Origin: Roseateles amylovorans
GTDB taxonomy: Bacteria; Pseudomonadota; Gammaproteobacteria; Burkholderiales; Burkholderiaceae_C
DNA: 64,000 nt
Assembly: GCF_025398155.2 (NCBI RefSeq)
Contig: NZ_CP104562.2
Location: forward strand, 4,774,001-4,838,000
Direction of reading: 5' to 3'
Numbering within the stretch: position 1 is the first letter of the stretch; each line of letters starts with the position of its first letter. This document shows positions 15,383 to 24,111 of the stretch, in pieces. Position numbers and translations under genes: made by a program. The notes below the pieces were generated by a model that saw only the letters and a list, made by a program, of their open reading frames with translations, was not told the origin of the DNA and did not search any database.

Positions 15383-16570
15383 TCAGCGCTCCACGCAGAG
15401 CGCCACGCCCATGCCGCCGCCGATGCAGAGGCTGGCAATGCCTTTCTTGGCGTCGCGCTTGATCATTTCGTGGAGCAGCGTCACCAGGATACGGGCGCCG
15501 GACGCGCCGATCGGATGGCCCAGCGCGATCGCGCCGCCATTGACATTGACCTTGGCGGTGTCCCAGCCCATCTGCTGATGGACCGCACAGGCCTGGGCGG
15601 CGAAGGCCTCGTTGATCTCCAGCAGATCGAGGTCCTTGGCCTGCCAGCCCGCGCGCTGCAAGGCCTTCTTCGAGGCGGGCACCGGGCCCATGCCCATGGT
15701 CGCGGGATCCACGCCGGCGCTGGCATAGGAGGCGATCCGGGCCAGCGGCTGCAGGCCCAGCTCACGGGCCTTGGCCTCGCTCATCAGCAGCAGCCCGGCC
15801 GCGCCGTCGTTCAGGCCGGAGGCATTGCCGGCGGTCACCGTGCCGGCCTTGTCGAAGGCGGGGCGCAGGCCCGCCAGCGCTTCGGCGTTGGTCTTGCGGT
15901 TGATGAATTCATCGGCCGAGAAGAGGATCGGATCGCCCTTCTTCTGCGGCAGCGTCACCGGCACGATCTCGGCGGTGAAGCGGCCTGCATCCTGAGCGGC
16001 GGCGGCCTTCTGCTGGCTGGCCAGCGCCAGTTCGTCCTGCTGGGCCCGGCTGACGTGGTATTCCTTGGCCACGTTCTCGGCGGTGATGCCCATGTGGTAC
16101 TGGTTGTACACATCCCAGAGGCCGTCGACGATCATGGTGTCGACCAGCTTCCAGTCGCCCATGCGCTGGCCGTCACGCGAGCCGGGCAGCACATGCGGCG
16201 ACAGGCTCATGTTTTCCTGACCGCCGGCGATCAGGATGTCGGCATCGCCGTCGCGGATGGCCTGGGTGGCCAGCATCACCGCCTTGAGTCCGGAGCCGCA
16301 GACCTTGTTGATGGTCATGGCCGGCACATGCACCGGCAGGCCGGCCTTGATCACCGCCTGTCGCGCCGCATTCTGGCCGACGCCGGCCTGCAGCACCTGA
16401 CCCAGGATGACCTCGTTGATGTGGTCGGCCGGCAGCCCGCTGCGGCGCAACAATTCCTGGATGACGATCGCGCCCAGCTCGCTGGCGGGCGTCTTCGACA
16501 GCGCGCCGCCGAATTTGCCGATCGGCGTACGGGCCGCGGCGACGATGACGATGTCTTGGGCTGTGCTCAT
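15383..16570 (-). CDS. phaA: Acetyl-CoA acetyltransferase (beta-ketothiolase)
   Basis: Condenses two acetyl-CoA to acetoacetyl-CoA, the first step of polyhydroxybutyrate synthesis. The 395-residue length is typical of biosynthetic thiolases. Active-site residues are visible: Cys91 in NKVCGSGLKAV, His in GGAIALGHPIGASG, and the second Cys in CIGGGMG at the C-terminus. ATG 16570 is chosen (MSTAQDIVIVAAART) with GGAGAG upstream. It lies between phaC and phaB; the 229-bp gap to phaC holds a heptamer repeat. Confidence 0.97.
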   Translation of the reverse strand: MSTAQDIVIVAAARTPIGKFGGALSKTPASELGAIVIQELLRRSGLPADHINEVILGQVLQAGVGQNAARQAVIKAGLPVHVPAMTINKVCGSGLKAVMLATQAIRDGDADILIAGGQENMSLSPHVLPGSRDGQRMGDWKLVDTMIVDGLWDVYNQYHMGITAENVAKEYHVSRAQQDELALASQQKAAAAQDAGRFTAEIVPVTLPQKKGDPILFSADEFINRKTNAEALAGLRPAFDKAGTVTAGNASGLNDGAAGLLLMSEAKARELGLQPLARIASYASAGVDPATMGMGPVPASKKALQRAGWQAKDLDLLEINEAFAAQACAVHQQMGWDTAKVNVNGGAIALGHPIGASGARILVTLLHEMIKRDAKKGIASLCIGGGMGVALCVER

Positions 16571-16647
16571 GTCTCTCTCCTTGAAAGGCGTCAAACGAGG
16601 GGGCGGACGCCTGGAACCTCCGGGTTCTGGCGTCTCGTTCTTGTCGG

Positions 16648-16695
16648 GTTCAGGGTTCAGGGTTCAGGGTTCAGGGTTCAGGATTCAGGATTCAG
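16648..16695. repeat. Heptamer tandem repeat (TTCAGGG/TTCAGGA)
   Basis: About seven head-to-tail 7-bp units lie between phaC and phaA, five ending GG and two changed to GA. It looks like a eukaryotic telomere repeat, but this is coincidence; it is a microsatellite in a non-coding gap inside the pha operon. Confidence 0.9.
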
Positions 16696-16799
16696 GGCTT
16701 TGGGTTTGGGATCCGAGGCGCTGGGGTCGGACAGGCGGGACGGGGTCGGCCAGACCGGTCGTCGACGGTCGACGGAGGCGTGTCGAGGGCCGCAGGCGC

Positions 16800-18608
16800 T
16801 CATGCGCGCTCCTTGACGTAGCGACCTGGCGCCGGCTCGATCGGCGTGTATTGCCGATTGCCCGGTGTACGCGGCGCGGCCTTCTGGGCGCCCGCGTGCG
16901 AGGCCAGCCAGGCGGACCAGTCCGGCCACCAGCTGCCTGGATGCTCCACGGCGGTTTTCATCCACGTCTGGCCGTCGGCGGGCAGCGCGGCGGTCTTGCC
17001 GATCCAATGGCTGCGCTTGTTCTTGGCCGGGGGATTGATCACGCCGGCGATGTGCCCGGACGCGCCCAGCACGAAACGCTTCTTCCCGGTGAACACCTGG
17101 GTGTTGCGGTAGGCCGCCTCCCAGGGAACGATGTGGTCCTCCCGCGAGCCGTAGACATAGACCGGCGCCTTGATCGCGCCCAGGTCGACCGGCACACCGC
17201 AGGTGGTCAGGCGACCCGGGACTTTCAGATCGTTCTGCAGATAGGTGTGGCGCAAATACCAGCAGTACATGGGCCCCGGCAGATGGGTGGCGTCGCCATT
17301 CCAGTAGAGCAGGTCGAAAGCCGGCGGCGGGTCGCCTTTGAGGTAGTTGCCCACCACATAGTTCCAGACCAGATCGTTCGGGCGCAGGAAGCTGAAGGTG
17401 GTGGCCAGTTCCTGACCATGCAGCAGGCCCGGTCCGTTGGGCGCCTGGGGGCCGATGGTGAGCTCGCGCAGCCGCACCGAGGCTTCATCGATGAAGACAT
17501 CCAGGATGCCGTTGCTGGAGAAATCAAGCAGCGTGGTCAGCAAGGTGACGCTCGCCGCCGGTTGCTGGCCGCGCGCCGCCAGCACCGCCAGCGCGGCCGA
17601 GAGGATGGTGCCCCCCACGCAGAAGCCCAGGGTGTTGAGCGTTTTGCTGCCGCTGATGGCTTGAACCACCTCGATGGCCTTGATCGCGGCCTGCTCGATG
17701 TAGTCGTCCCAATTCCAGTGCACGCAGCTCGCATCGGGATTGCGCCAGCTCACCACAAAGGTGCGATGCCCCTGCGCCACCGCATAGCGGATCAACGAGT
17801 TCTCCGGCTGCAGATCCAGGATGTAGTACTTGTTGATGCAGGGCGGCACCATCAGCAGCGGACGCTCATGCACCTGCGCGGTCAGCGGCTTGTATTCGAG
17901 CAGTTGGAAGAAGTCGTTTTCGAACACCACGCTGCCTTCGGTGGTGGCCACATTGCGGCCGACCTCGAAGGCGCTTTCGTCGGTTTGCGAGACATGACCG
18001 CGGCGGATGTCTTCCATCAGCAGTTGCATGCCGCGGGCGATGCTCTCGCCCTGGGTGTGGAGCGCGCGCTGCTGGGCCTCTGGATTGAAAGCCAGGAAGT
18101 TGCTGGGTGCCGTCGCGTCGACAAATTGCTGCACTGCAAAACGAATCCGGGCGCGGGTCTTGTCGTCGCCTTGGACCTGGTCCGCCATCTGCTGCAGCGT
18201 GCGGGCATTCAGCAGATAGAGCGCAGCGGTGAAATGACCCAGCCGGTTGTCGTTCCAGGATGGGTTGGCAAAGCGGCGGTCCTTGAGCGGCTCGGAGGCC
18301 GCGGCGGCCGCCACGGCGCCTTCATGGGATTCATGCAGCGTGCGGTTCCAGAGCTCCCCGGCCTGGCGCAGGTAATCCTGCTGCAGCGAAGCCCAGGCGT
18401 CGGGCGGGATCTGCATGGACTGCAACTGCTTGAGCGCGTCGCCAAAGCCCTGGGCCCAGCCGGACATGAGCTCGGTGGCCTGCGCGGCCAGATGCTCGAA
18501 GTCATGCGGGGTGGCCGATGACGCGGCTGATGACGCGGCCGATGACGCGGCTGCGGATTCGGCGGGGGCGGGGGCATCAGTCGTGCCGGCGGCGTGCATC
18601 GCGCTCAT
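16800..18608 (-). CDS. phaC: Class I poly(3-hydroxyalkanoate) synthase
   Basis: Polymerises (R)-3-hydroxyacyl-CoA into granules. The 602-residue length fits class I. The catalytic triad can be placed at Cys330 (GFCVGG), Asp491 (SREDHIVPW) and His519 (ASGHIAG), each 11 residues beyond the Cupriavidus positions, consistent with a longer N-terminus. The conserved tryptophan-rich regions (VHWNWDDY, WWPDWSAWL) are present. Residues about 17-33 are an Ala/Ser repeat encoded by three 12-bp units. ATG 18608 follows AAGGAG; the frame is open further upstream but lacks homology there. It is the first gene of phaC-phaA-phaB. Confidence 0.97.
   Translation of the reverse strand: MSAMHAAGTTDAPAPAESAAASSAASSAASSATPHDFEHLAAQATELMSGWAQGFGDALKQLQSMQIPPDAWASLQQDYLRQAGELWNRTLHESHEGAVAAAAASEPLKDRRFANPSWNDNRLGHFTAALYLLNARTLQQMADQVQGDDKTRARIRFAVQQFVDATAPSNFLAFNPEAQQRALHTQGESIARGMQLLMEDIRRGHVSQTDESAFEVGRNVATTEGSVVFENDFFQLLEYKPLTAQVHERPLLMVPPCINKYYILDLQPENSLIRYAVAQGHRTFVVSWRNPDASCVHWNWDDYIEQAAIKAIEVVQAISGSKTLNTLGFCVGGTILSAALAVLAARGQQPAASVTLLTTLLDFSSNGILDVFIDEASVRLRELTIGPQAPNGPGLLHGQELATTFSFLRPNDLVWNYVVGNYLKGDPPPAFDLLYWNGDATHLPGPMYCWYLRHTYLQNDLKVPGRLTTCGVPVDLGAIKAPVYVYGSREDHIVPWEAAYRNTQVFTGKKRFVLGASGHIAGVINPPAKNKRSHWIGKTAALPADGQTWMKTAVEHPGSWWPDWSAWLASHAGAQKAAPRTPGNRQYTPIEPAPGRYVKERA
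18514..18549. repeat. In-frame 12-bp tandem repeat in phaC
   Basis: Three copies of GCCGATGACGCG (one with T for C at position 3) encode an Ala-Ala-Ser-Ser run in the variable N-terminus of PhaC. The catalytic domain is untouched. Confidence 0.9.
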
Positions 18609-18681
18609 GAGTCTCCTTGTGCTGATCCGAGCAAGAAGCTTGCCACAGTCATCCACCCGGAAGACAGCGCAGCCTTCGCAT

Positions 18682-19260
18682 ATGCTCATGGACTTTTGTA
18701 GCCCGTCCAGCTTACCCCCGCGTGACACAGCGTGGCGATGCCCGCCCACCGATCACCGCAGTTTTCAGCGCTGGCCTTTGACGCTTTTCATGGTCCTCAT
18801 CGCGATCGCCTGGATGTATGTCGTGCTGCTGATGGCCGCTGCGGAAGCGACCAGTCCGCAAGGCACGGTGCTGGGCGCGCTGGTGACCTTCGTGCTGTAT
18901 GGGGCGTTGCCGCTGTCGATCGTGATGTACCTGATGGGCGCACCCGCCCGTCGGGCCCTGCGGCGAAAGGCCGAAGCGGCGGCCGCCGCACAGGCCACAA
19001 CGCTCGAGGTCACCACCGACCCGTCGCCCGTACCCGATGCGGCGCAGGCAGCAAGGCCTCCCCTGGCCTCGGCAGTCGTCATCCCGGCGGCATCCGACGA
19101 CACGCCGCCACATGACGCAGACGGCCCGCCACCATCAGCGTCTTCAGCGTCCGCGGAGTCTTTGGCGTCTTCCGCGTCTTCAGCGCAATCGGATCACCGC
19201 CGCCATGCGGCCGCTGCGCCGGCCATCGACCCGCTCGTGGCGGAACGAAAAGAACCGTGA
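18682..19260 (+). CDS. Small membrane protein with Ala/Ser-rich tail
   Basis: A 192-residue protein of unknown function. Two membrane spans are visible (LTLFMVLIAIAWMYVVLLMAA and LGALVTFVLYGALPLSIVMYLMG), then a basic ARRALRRK stop-transfer segment and a long low-complexity tail of Ala, Ser and Pro. The start is uncertain: ATG 18682 and ATG 18688 precede the spans without a good ribosome site, and ATG 18790 would begin inside the first span. It is divergent from phaC (73 bp) and overlaps pgeF tail to tail by 81 bp. The function is not recognised. Confidence 0.6.
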   Translation: MLMDFCSPSSLPPRDTAWRCPPTDHRSFQRWPLTLFMVLIAIAWMYVVLLMAAAEATSPQGTVLGALVTFVLYGALPLSIVMYLMGAPARRALRRKAEAAAAAQATTLEVTTDPSPVPDAAQAARPPLASAVVIPAASDDTPPHDADGPPPSASSASAESLASSASSAQSDHRRHAAAAPAIDPLVAERKEP

Positions 19261-20049
19261 CGGCTGACTGAAGGTGCACCACCCTCCGCCGGTGATGGCC
19301 GCCGGGACCAGTCCCAGCCGCTGCAATCGACGACGCGCCAGGCCGGCCAGATCGGCGCGCCAGCGCGGTTCGCCGGCCTCGTTCGGCTGGAAGCGGAACA
19401 GCGGCTGATCGCGGTGGACCGCATCGACCTCAAACGCCTGCAGCACATCGGCGCCCACCTCGAACGCCTCCGGACCGATGCAGGCGCCCATCCAGGCATG
19501 GATCGATCGCGGATCGGTGCCAGCGGCCTCGCACAGCGCAGCCACCGTGTGGTCCAGCACGCCGCCGGCCAAACCGCGCCAACCCGCATGGGCCGCACCG
19601 ACGGCACCGGGCGCGGCGAAGAGGACCGGCAGGCAGTCGGCCACCATGACGGCGCAGGCGATCGACGGGTCGGTGCTGATGCTGGCATCTGCGGGTGGCG
19701 GATCCGCATCCGCCGCGACATGGGTCGGCTCCAACCGCAGCACCGTCGATCCGTGGACCTGTTTCAGGAACACCGGCGAGGCGCCCACGGCTTGAGCCAC
19801 GCGGCGCCGGTTCTCGGTCACGGCGGCCGGATCGTCCGCCACGGCGCGTCCGAGATTCAGGCTCTCGTAGCCGCCCACGCTCACCCCGCCTGCGCGGGTG
19901 GTCATGAAGGCCTCCACGCCGGGGAAGCTGGGCGGGAGTTGCCAGTCGGGTCGAAGCCAGTCGGCGTGCCAGGGCGCTTGCGCTGAGGCGTGCGTCGCTG
20001 GATGCGCTGCGGGATGCCGTGGCGGGTGGCTCATCGTCGATCGGCTCAT
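19180..20049 (-). CDS. pgeF: Peptidoglycan editing factor / purine nucleoside phosphorylase, laccase domain (YfiH)
   Basis: A 289-residue member of the YfiH/LACC1 (DUF152) family, reported as multi-copper-like enzymes acting on purine nucleosides and in removal of misincorporated peptidoglycan residues. The zinc-site motifs are present: KQVHG, ADCLPVLF and AHAGWRGLAGG. GACIGP follows and CTFSQPSRFFSFRH closes the domain. ATG 20049 is used because it lies 10 bp after the maiA stop; ATG 20034 is possible. The N-terminal 40 residues are His/Pro/Ala-rich and variable. The 3' end overlaps the convergent membrane-protein gene. Confidence 0.92.
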   Translation of the reverse strand: MSRSTMSHPPRHPAAHPATHASAQAPWHADWLRPDWQLPPSFPGVEAFMTTRAGGVSVGGYESLNLGRAVADDPAAVTENRRRVAQAVGASPVFLKQVHGSTVLRLEPTHVAADADPPPADASISTDPSIACAVMVADCLPVLFAAPGAVGAAHAGWRGLAGGVLDHTVAALCEAAGTDPRSIHAWMGACIGPEAFEVGADVLQAFEVDAVHRDQPLFRFQPNEAGEPRWRADLAGLARRRLQRLGLVPAAITGGGWCTFSQPSRFFSFRHERVDGRRSGRMAAVIRLR

Positions 20050-20059
20050 CGGGTCGGAC

Positions 20060-20698
20060 TCACGCTGCATCGGGACAGGCATCGGGATGGGTCAGGCGGA
20101 AGGCCTCCAGAGTCATGCAGTGGTCGTGGATGCGCATGACGGTCGGCACATGGTCGAGCCGACAGTCGAAGCGCTGGGCATTGAAGACCTGGGGCACCAG
20201 CAGGCAGTCGGCCATGGTGGGCGTCTCGCCGAAGCAGAAGCGGCCGGCGCGGCCTTCCTGCGCCAGGCGATGTTCGACCACCCCCAGGCCGCTCTCGACC
20301 CAATGGCGGTACCAGCGGGTCTTGTTCTCGTCGGTCACGCCGAGGTCCTTGACCAGGTATCGCAGCACCCGCAGGTTGTTGAGCGGATGGATCTCGCAGG
20401 CGATGTCCTGGGACAGCGCGCGGATGTAGGCGCGGCTCAGCGCATCACCGGGCAGCAGCGAGGGGGTGGGATGGATCTCATCCAGGTATTCGATGATGGC
20501 CATCGACTGGGTCACGCTCGCCTCCCCGTCCCGCAGCAGCGGCACCAGACGCGACGCAGACACCGCCGCGTAGGACTCCTGGAACTGCTCGTTGCGGGCC
20601 AGATGGACCGGCTTGTAGTCGAAGGTCAGTCCCTTGAGCGCCATGGCGATGCGCACCCGATAGGAGGCCGAGGAACGGAAGTAGTTGTAGAGCTCCAT
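20060..20698 (-). CDS. maiA: Maleylacetoacetate isomerase (zeta-class GST)
   Basis: A 212-residue zeta glutathione transferase that isomerises maleylacetoacetate to fumarylacetoacetate in tyrosine/homogentisate breakdown. The N-terminal thioredoxin fold begins MELYNYFRSSASYRVRIA with the zeta signature SSxSxRVRIA at residues 9-18. VPLLRDG..VTQSMAIIEYLDE is the glutathione-binding segment. The helical domain carries the conserved CEIHPLNNLRVLRYL. Fumarylacetoacetase and homogentisate dioxygenase genes are not in the window, so the pathway link is by family only. Its start is 39 bp from the divergent Nudix gene. Confidence 0.93.
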   Translation of the reverse strand: MELYNYFRSSASYRVRIAMALKGLTFDYKPVHLARNEQFQESYAAVSASRLVPLLRDGEASVTQSMAIIEYLDEIHPTPSLLPGDALSRAYIRALSQDIACEIHPLNNLRVLRYLVKDLGVTDENKTRWYRHWVESGLGVVEHRLAQEGRAGRFCFGETPTMADCLLVPQVFNAQRFDCRLDHVPTVMRIHDHCMTLEAFRLTHPDACPDAA

Positions 20699-20737
20699 CC
20701 GAGGAATCATGCCACGCGGGGCCGCTACACTCGGTCC

Positions 20738-21286
20738 ATGTTCCAAGCGCGGCGCTTCCAGCATTGCCCCACCTGCGGCGGCCTGATCGACTACCGCATC
20801 CCGGCGGACGACAACCGGCCTCGCGCCACCTGCACGGTGTGCGGCACCATCCATTACGAGAACCCGCTCAATGTCGTGGGCACGCTCCCGGTCTGGAACG
20901 ACCAGGTGCTGCTGTGCCGGCGGGCGATCGAACCCCGGCTGGGCAAATGGACCCTGCCCGCGGGCTTCATGGAGCTGGGGGAGACGGTGGCCGAAGGTGC
21001 GGCACGTGAGACCGACGAGGAAGCCGGCGCCCGCTTCGAGCTGCACAACCTCTACTGCGTGATGAACGTGGTGCGGGTGGGCCAGGTCCACCTGTTCTAC
21101 CGGGCCACACTGCTGAGTCCGGAATTCAATCCCGGGCCCGAGACGCTGGAAGCCAAGCTCTTCCACGAACATGAGGTGCCGTGGGATGAGCTGGCCTTCC
21201 ACACGGTTCGCGAAACCCTGCAGCGCTTCTTTGACGACCGTCGCCGCGGCGAGGGCTATCCGCTGCACACGGCCGACATCGACTGA
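20738..21286 (+). CDS. Nudix hydrolase with N-terminal zinc ribbon
   Basis: A 182-residue Nudix hydrolase. Cys10/Cys13 and Cys32/Cys35 (CPTC...CTVC) form a zinc ribbon as in NudC-like proteins. A complete Nudix box runs over residues 76-98 (GFMELGE...REtdEEAGA). Such proteins cleave nucleoside diphosphates linked to other moieties, such as NAD(H) or ADP-ribose; the substrate here is not fixed by sequence, and the SQPWPFPxS motif of true NudC is not seen. Start ATG 20738 gives MFQARRFQHCPTCGG. It is divergent from maiA. Confidence 0.92.
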   Translation: MFQARRFQHCPTCGGLIDYRIPADDNRPRATCTVCGTIHYENPLNVVGTLPVWNDQVLLCRRAIEPRLGKWTLPAGFMELGETVAEGAARETDEEAGARFELHNLYCVMNVVRVGQVHLFYRATLLSPEFNPGPETLEAKLFHEHEVPWDELAFHTVRETLQRFFDDRRRGEGYPLHTADID

Positions 21287-21319
21287 GGTCGCGCGGCGGT
21301 GGCCCGCCGCGGGCCATGC

Positions 21320-23248
21320 TCAGGGCTTGATGCCTTGCGCCGAAGCCCAGGGCCCGGTGATGCCGTCGAGCTCGCAGTCCCAAAGCGCCTGCGCATCCAG
21401 CGCATCGGTCACGCCTTCCGCATAGACCTTCAGCGCCAGGCTGCGCAGCATCACGACCAGGCTCCGGACAAAGGCCGCCCGGCCCGCATCGGCCGAGACG
21501 CCGGACACCACCGAGCTGTCCAGCTTCACATAGTCCAGGCCCGCCTGGAAGAGGCGGTCGATCTGCGCCAAGCCGGCCCCGGCATGCTCCAGCCCGACCA
21601 GCGTGCCCAGCGGCCGCAGCTGGCGACCCAGCTCCTGCAAGGATTCGAAGTTCTGCACCGCGGCCGGCTCGGCGACTTCCACCCCCACCAGCCGACGCAC
21701 GGCCGAGGGCGCCGACTGCACCAGTTCCCGGGCTCGGGCGATGAAGCTGCCATCGTTGAGTGACGCGGGCGCCACATTGATGCAGCGGGCGCGCTGGTCG
21801 TGCTGCGCCGCCTGCAGTGCCAGGGCCAGCACCTGCAGATCGGCCTCGGCGCTGAGCCGGTGACGCAATGCCAGCGGCAACCAGCGCGAGGCGGGCTCGA
21901 ACTCGCCGAGCGGATTGAGCTTGAGCTGCAGCGGACATTCCAGGTGCAGCACCTGCCGGTCGCGGCCGATCAGCGGGAACTCCAGCAAACGGCTGCGCTG
22001 ATGGGCCAGCGCGTCGGAAATCAATGCACGCCAGGCACGCTCGCCCTGGGCGACCTCCTCGGACGGCGGCGCCTGGCGAAGCTCCAGCACCACGCCTTCA
22101 CCCAGCTCGGCGCGCGCCAAGGCAGCATCGGCGGCGGCGAACCAGGCGCTCATCGGCTGGTCGCGCGGCAACTCCACCGCGCCAAGCGCCACACCGATGC
22201 CCTGCCCCAGCCCTTGCAGCCCGGCGCGCAGCGCATCGGCCAAGGCGGTGGCGGTGTCACCCACCACACCGGGCGCCGGCAACCACAATGCGAAGTCAGA
22301 CCCGTTCAAGCGGCCGGCCAGACAGCCGCGCACCTGCTCCGGATACACCCGCAGGCCCTGGGCGATCGCCATCAGCGCCTGGTCGGTGGCGCCGTGACCC
22401 AGCCGCTGATTCAGGCCCGGCAAGTCGCGCAGGCGCACCAGCACCAGCCCGGCGCGCAGCGGACCATCGTCGCGGTCCAGCGCCGAACTCAGCTCCGCCA
22501 CGAACTGGCGGCGGTGGGACAGGCCGGTGAGCTCGTCGCACAGCAGTTGATGATGCAGGGTGCGCAATTGCTCGGCCTGGGCCTCGAACATCTGCCGGGT
22601 GCGCACCACCATCGTGTTCATCGCGCTGGTGAGCTTGCGCATCTCCGGCACCTGTGGCTCCAGGACGGTCTCGAAGCGCCCCTGGGACACGCCCTCGGCC
22701 TGTCGCACCGCCGTGTCCAGCGGACGCCGCAGCCGGGACAGCACGAGCGCCGCCGCCACGCCGGTCACCACGCCGACCAGCAGCAGCCACAGGGTGGAAT
22801 TCAGCGTCGCCCGCCAGAGCGCCTCATGCACATAGCCGGTCTGGCCCCGCACCTCGACCTCGCCGACCGCTCGCCAGCCGTCGGAAACCTTGGCCACGCC
22901 GGGCGCCACGCTCAGTGGCAGCACCGCCACGAACCAGGCCGGCGCGTGAGAGGTCTGCGGGGTCTCGATGTGGCGTTCGAAGACCGCCTTGCCCTGCGCA
23001 TCGCGCCAGCGCACCGATTCATAGGCGCCCGCATCGAACTGCGCCGAGATCAGCAGCGACATCAGCTCCGCATCGCCCTTTTGCTGTGACAGTGCCAGCG
23101 CCAACGCATTCGCGTTGTCGTTGTTCTTGAGCTGCGCCTGCGTCTGCAGCAGCTCGCGCAGCGACCAGGTGCTCACCGCCACCCCGCCCAGCACCGAGGC
23201 CAGCACCGCGCCCAGCACCAGGCACCAGATTTGTCTTATCAGCGACAT
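21320..23248 (-). CDS. lapD: LapD-type cyclic-di-GMP receptor with degenerate GGDEF and EAL domains
   Basis: A 642-residue inner-membrane receptor. Layout: TM1 (8-29), a LapD/MoxY-type periplasmic domain (30-150; GWRAVGEVEV near 124-133 corresponds to the LapG-contacting loop), TM2 (153-171), HAMP (172-225), degenerate GGDEF (235-400) and degenerate EAL (about 425-640). The GGDEF site reads NGSDF (315-319) and the EAL site reads ECP, so neither synthesis nor hydrolysis of cyclic-di-GMP is expected. In the known system LapD bound to cyclic-di-GMP sequesters the protease LapG and keeps a large adhesin on the surface. It lies 49 bp after lapG; no adhesin gene is in the window. Confidence 0.9.
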   Translation of the reverse strand: MSLIRQIWCLVLGAVLASVLGGVAVSTWSLRELLQTQAQLKNNDNANALALALSQQKGDAELMSLLISAQFDAGAYESVRWRDAQGKAVFERHIETPQTSHAPAWFVAVLPLSVAPGVAKVSDGWRAVGEVEVRGQTGYVHEALWRATLNSTLWLLLVGVVTGVAAALVLSRLRRPLDTAVRQAEGVSQGRFETVLEPQVPEMRKLTSAMNTMVVRTRQMFEAQAEQLRTLHHQLLCDELTGLSHRRQFVAELSSALDRDDGPLRAGLVLVRLRDLPGLNQRLGHGATDQALMAIAQGLRVYPEQVRGCLAGRLNGSDFALWLPAPGVVGDTATALADALRAGLQGLGQGIGVALGAVELPRDQPMSAWFAAADAALARAELGEGVVLELRQAPPSEEVAQGERAWRALISDALAHQRSRLLEFPLIGRDRQVLHLECPLQLKLNPLGEFEPASRWLPLALRHRLSAEADLQVLALALQAAQHDQRARCINVAPASLNDGSFIARARELVQSAPSAVRRLVGVEVAEPAAVQNFESLQELGRQLRPLGTLVGLEHAGAGLAQIDRLFQAGLDYVKLDSSVVSGVSADAGRAAFVRSLVVMLRSLALKVYAEGVTDALDAQALWDCELDGITGPWASAQGIKP

Positions 23249-23297
23249 GTCGTGAATTCTCCGTTGCCTCCGGCGGCTTCCCGATGTCGTCGCGACC

Positions 23298-23984
23298 TCA
23301 CTGGAAACCCTCCTCCTTCGCCCGGGCCAGCAGGTCCCGCCACAGCGACAACCGCACCAGCGGATTGCCGGCGGATGTGCTGCCCACGCCTGTCCAAAGC
23401 CCTTCGCCGTTGAAACTGAACACCGGCGAGAGATCGTCGCGTTGCGAGGCGCGACGGATCTCGGGATTGATATTGTCCAGAATCAGAGGCTCCGCCTCCG
23501 GTTGCGCATAGTAGGCGAGCACCATGTGTGCCTGCGCGCGTCCCTGGAACTGGGCTCGCACATAGACCATGCGCAACTTCGCCTGCGCCACGCCCGCCTC
23601 CATCAGGGTCAGGTATTTGGCGATGGCGTAGTCCTCGCAGTCGCCCTGACCCTTGTCCAGCGATTCCAGCGGCGTGGCCCAGTAGTCGATGCGGCCCCAG
23701 ACCGCCTGGTCGTCCCGGAAGGCGATGCGCTGGTTGAAGAAGTTGTTCACCAAGGTCAGCCGCTGCGCGTCGTCCGGCAGCGCTGCGGCGCGATCGGCCA
23801 TCTGCATCATGGCCCGCACCTGGGCCTGCGTCCTGGGCGACAAGCGAGCGGCACTCTCGTTCAGACGGTCCCGATCCCAGGCCCAGGCGCTCGCCGCCCA
23901 CAGGCCGACCGCACACACCAACGCGGCCACGCCCGGATGGACCTGACCGACGCTGCGGCGACGGGAATGGCGGGCGATGAGCAT
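23298..23984 (-). CDS. lapG: LapG-type periplasmic cysteine protease
   Basis: A 228-residue bacterial transglutaminase-like cysteine protease. The hydrophobic N-terminus (17-35) exports it. The catalytic triad is visible: Cys116 in KGQGDCEDYA, His153 in AHMVLAYY and Asp170 in LILDNINPE. The acidic residues next to Cys116 (DCED) match the calcium site of LapG. It cleaves the N-terminal retention module of LapA-type adhesins when LapD releases it. The pairing with lapD on the same strand is the strongest support for the call. It is divergent from the HDOD gene. Confidence 0.93.
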   Translation of the reverse strand: MLIARHSRRRSVGQVHPGVAALVCAVGLWAASAWAWDRDRLNESAARLSPRTQAQVRAMMQMADRAAALPDDAQRLTLVNNFFNQRIAFRDDQAVWGRIDYWATPLESLDKGQGDCEDYAIAKYLTLMEAGVAQAKLRMVYVRAQFQGRAQAHMVLAYYAQPEAEPLILDNINPEIRRASQRDDLSPVFSFNGEGLWTGVGSTSAGNPLVRLSLWRDLLARAKEEGFQ

Positions 23985-24111
23985 GCGCAGGAATGTATCC
24001 GTCTCTTACAACTACCCTGGGCGACAGGCGACAAGACCGAACACAAGCGGCAATTTGCCGCAGGCGTGTGACCACATGTGTCTGCAAGCGCCCGGATAAT
24101 CCAACGCGACC

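Noticed and set aside
16648..16695. Telomere-like TTCAGGG repeat
   Set aside because: A short bacterial microsatellite inside the pha operon; the resemblance to eukaryotic telomeres is coincidental.
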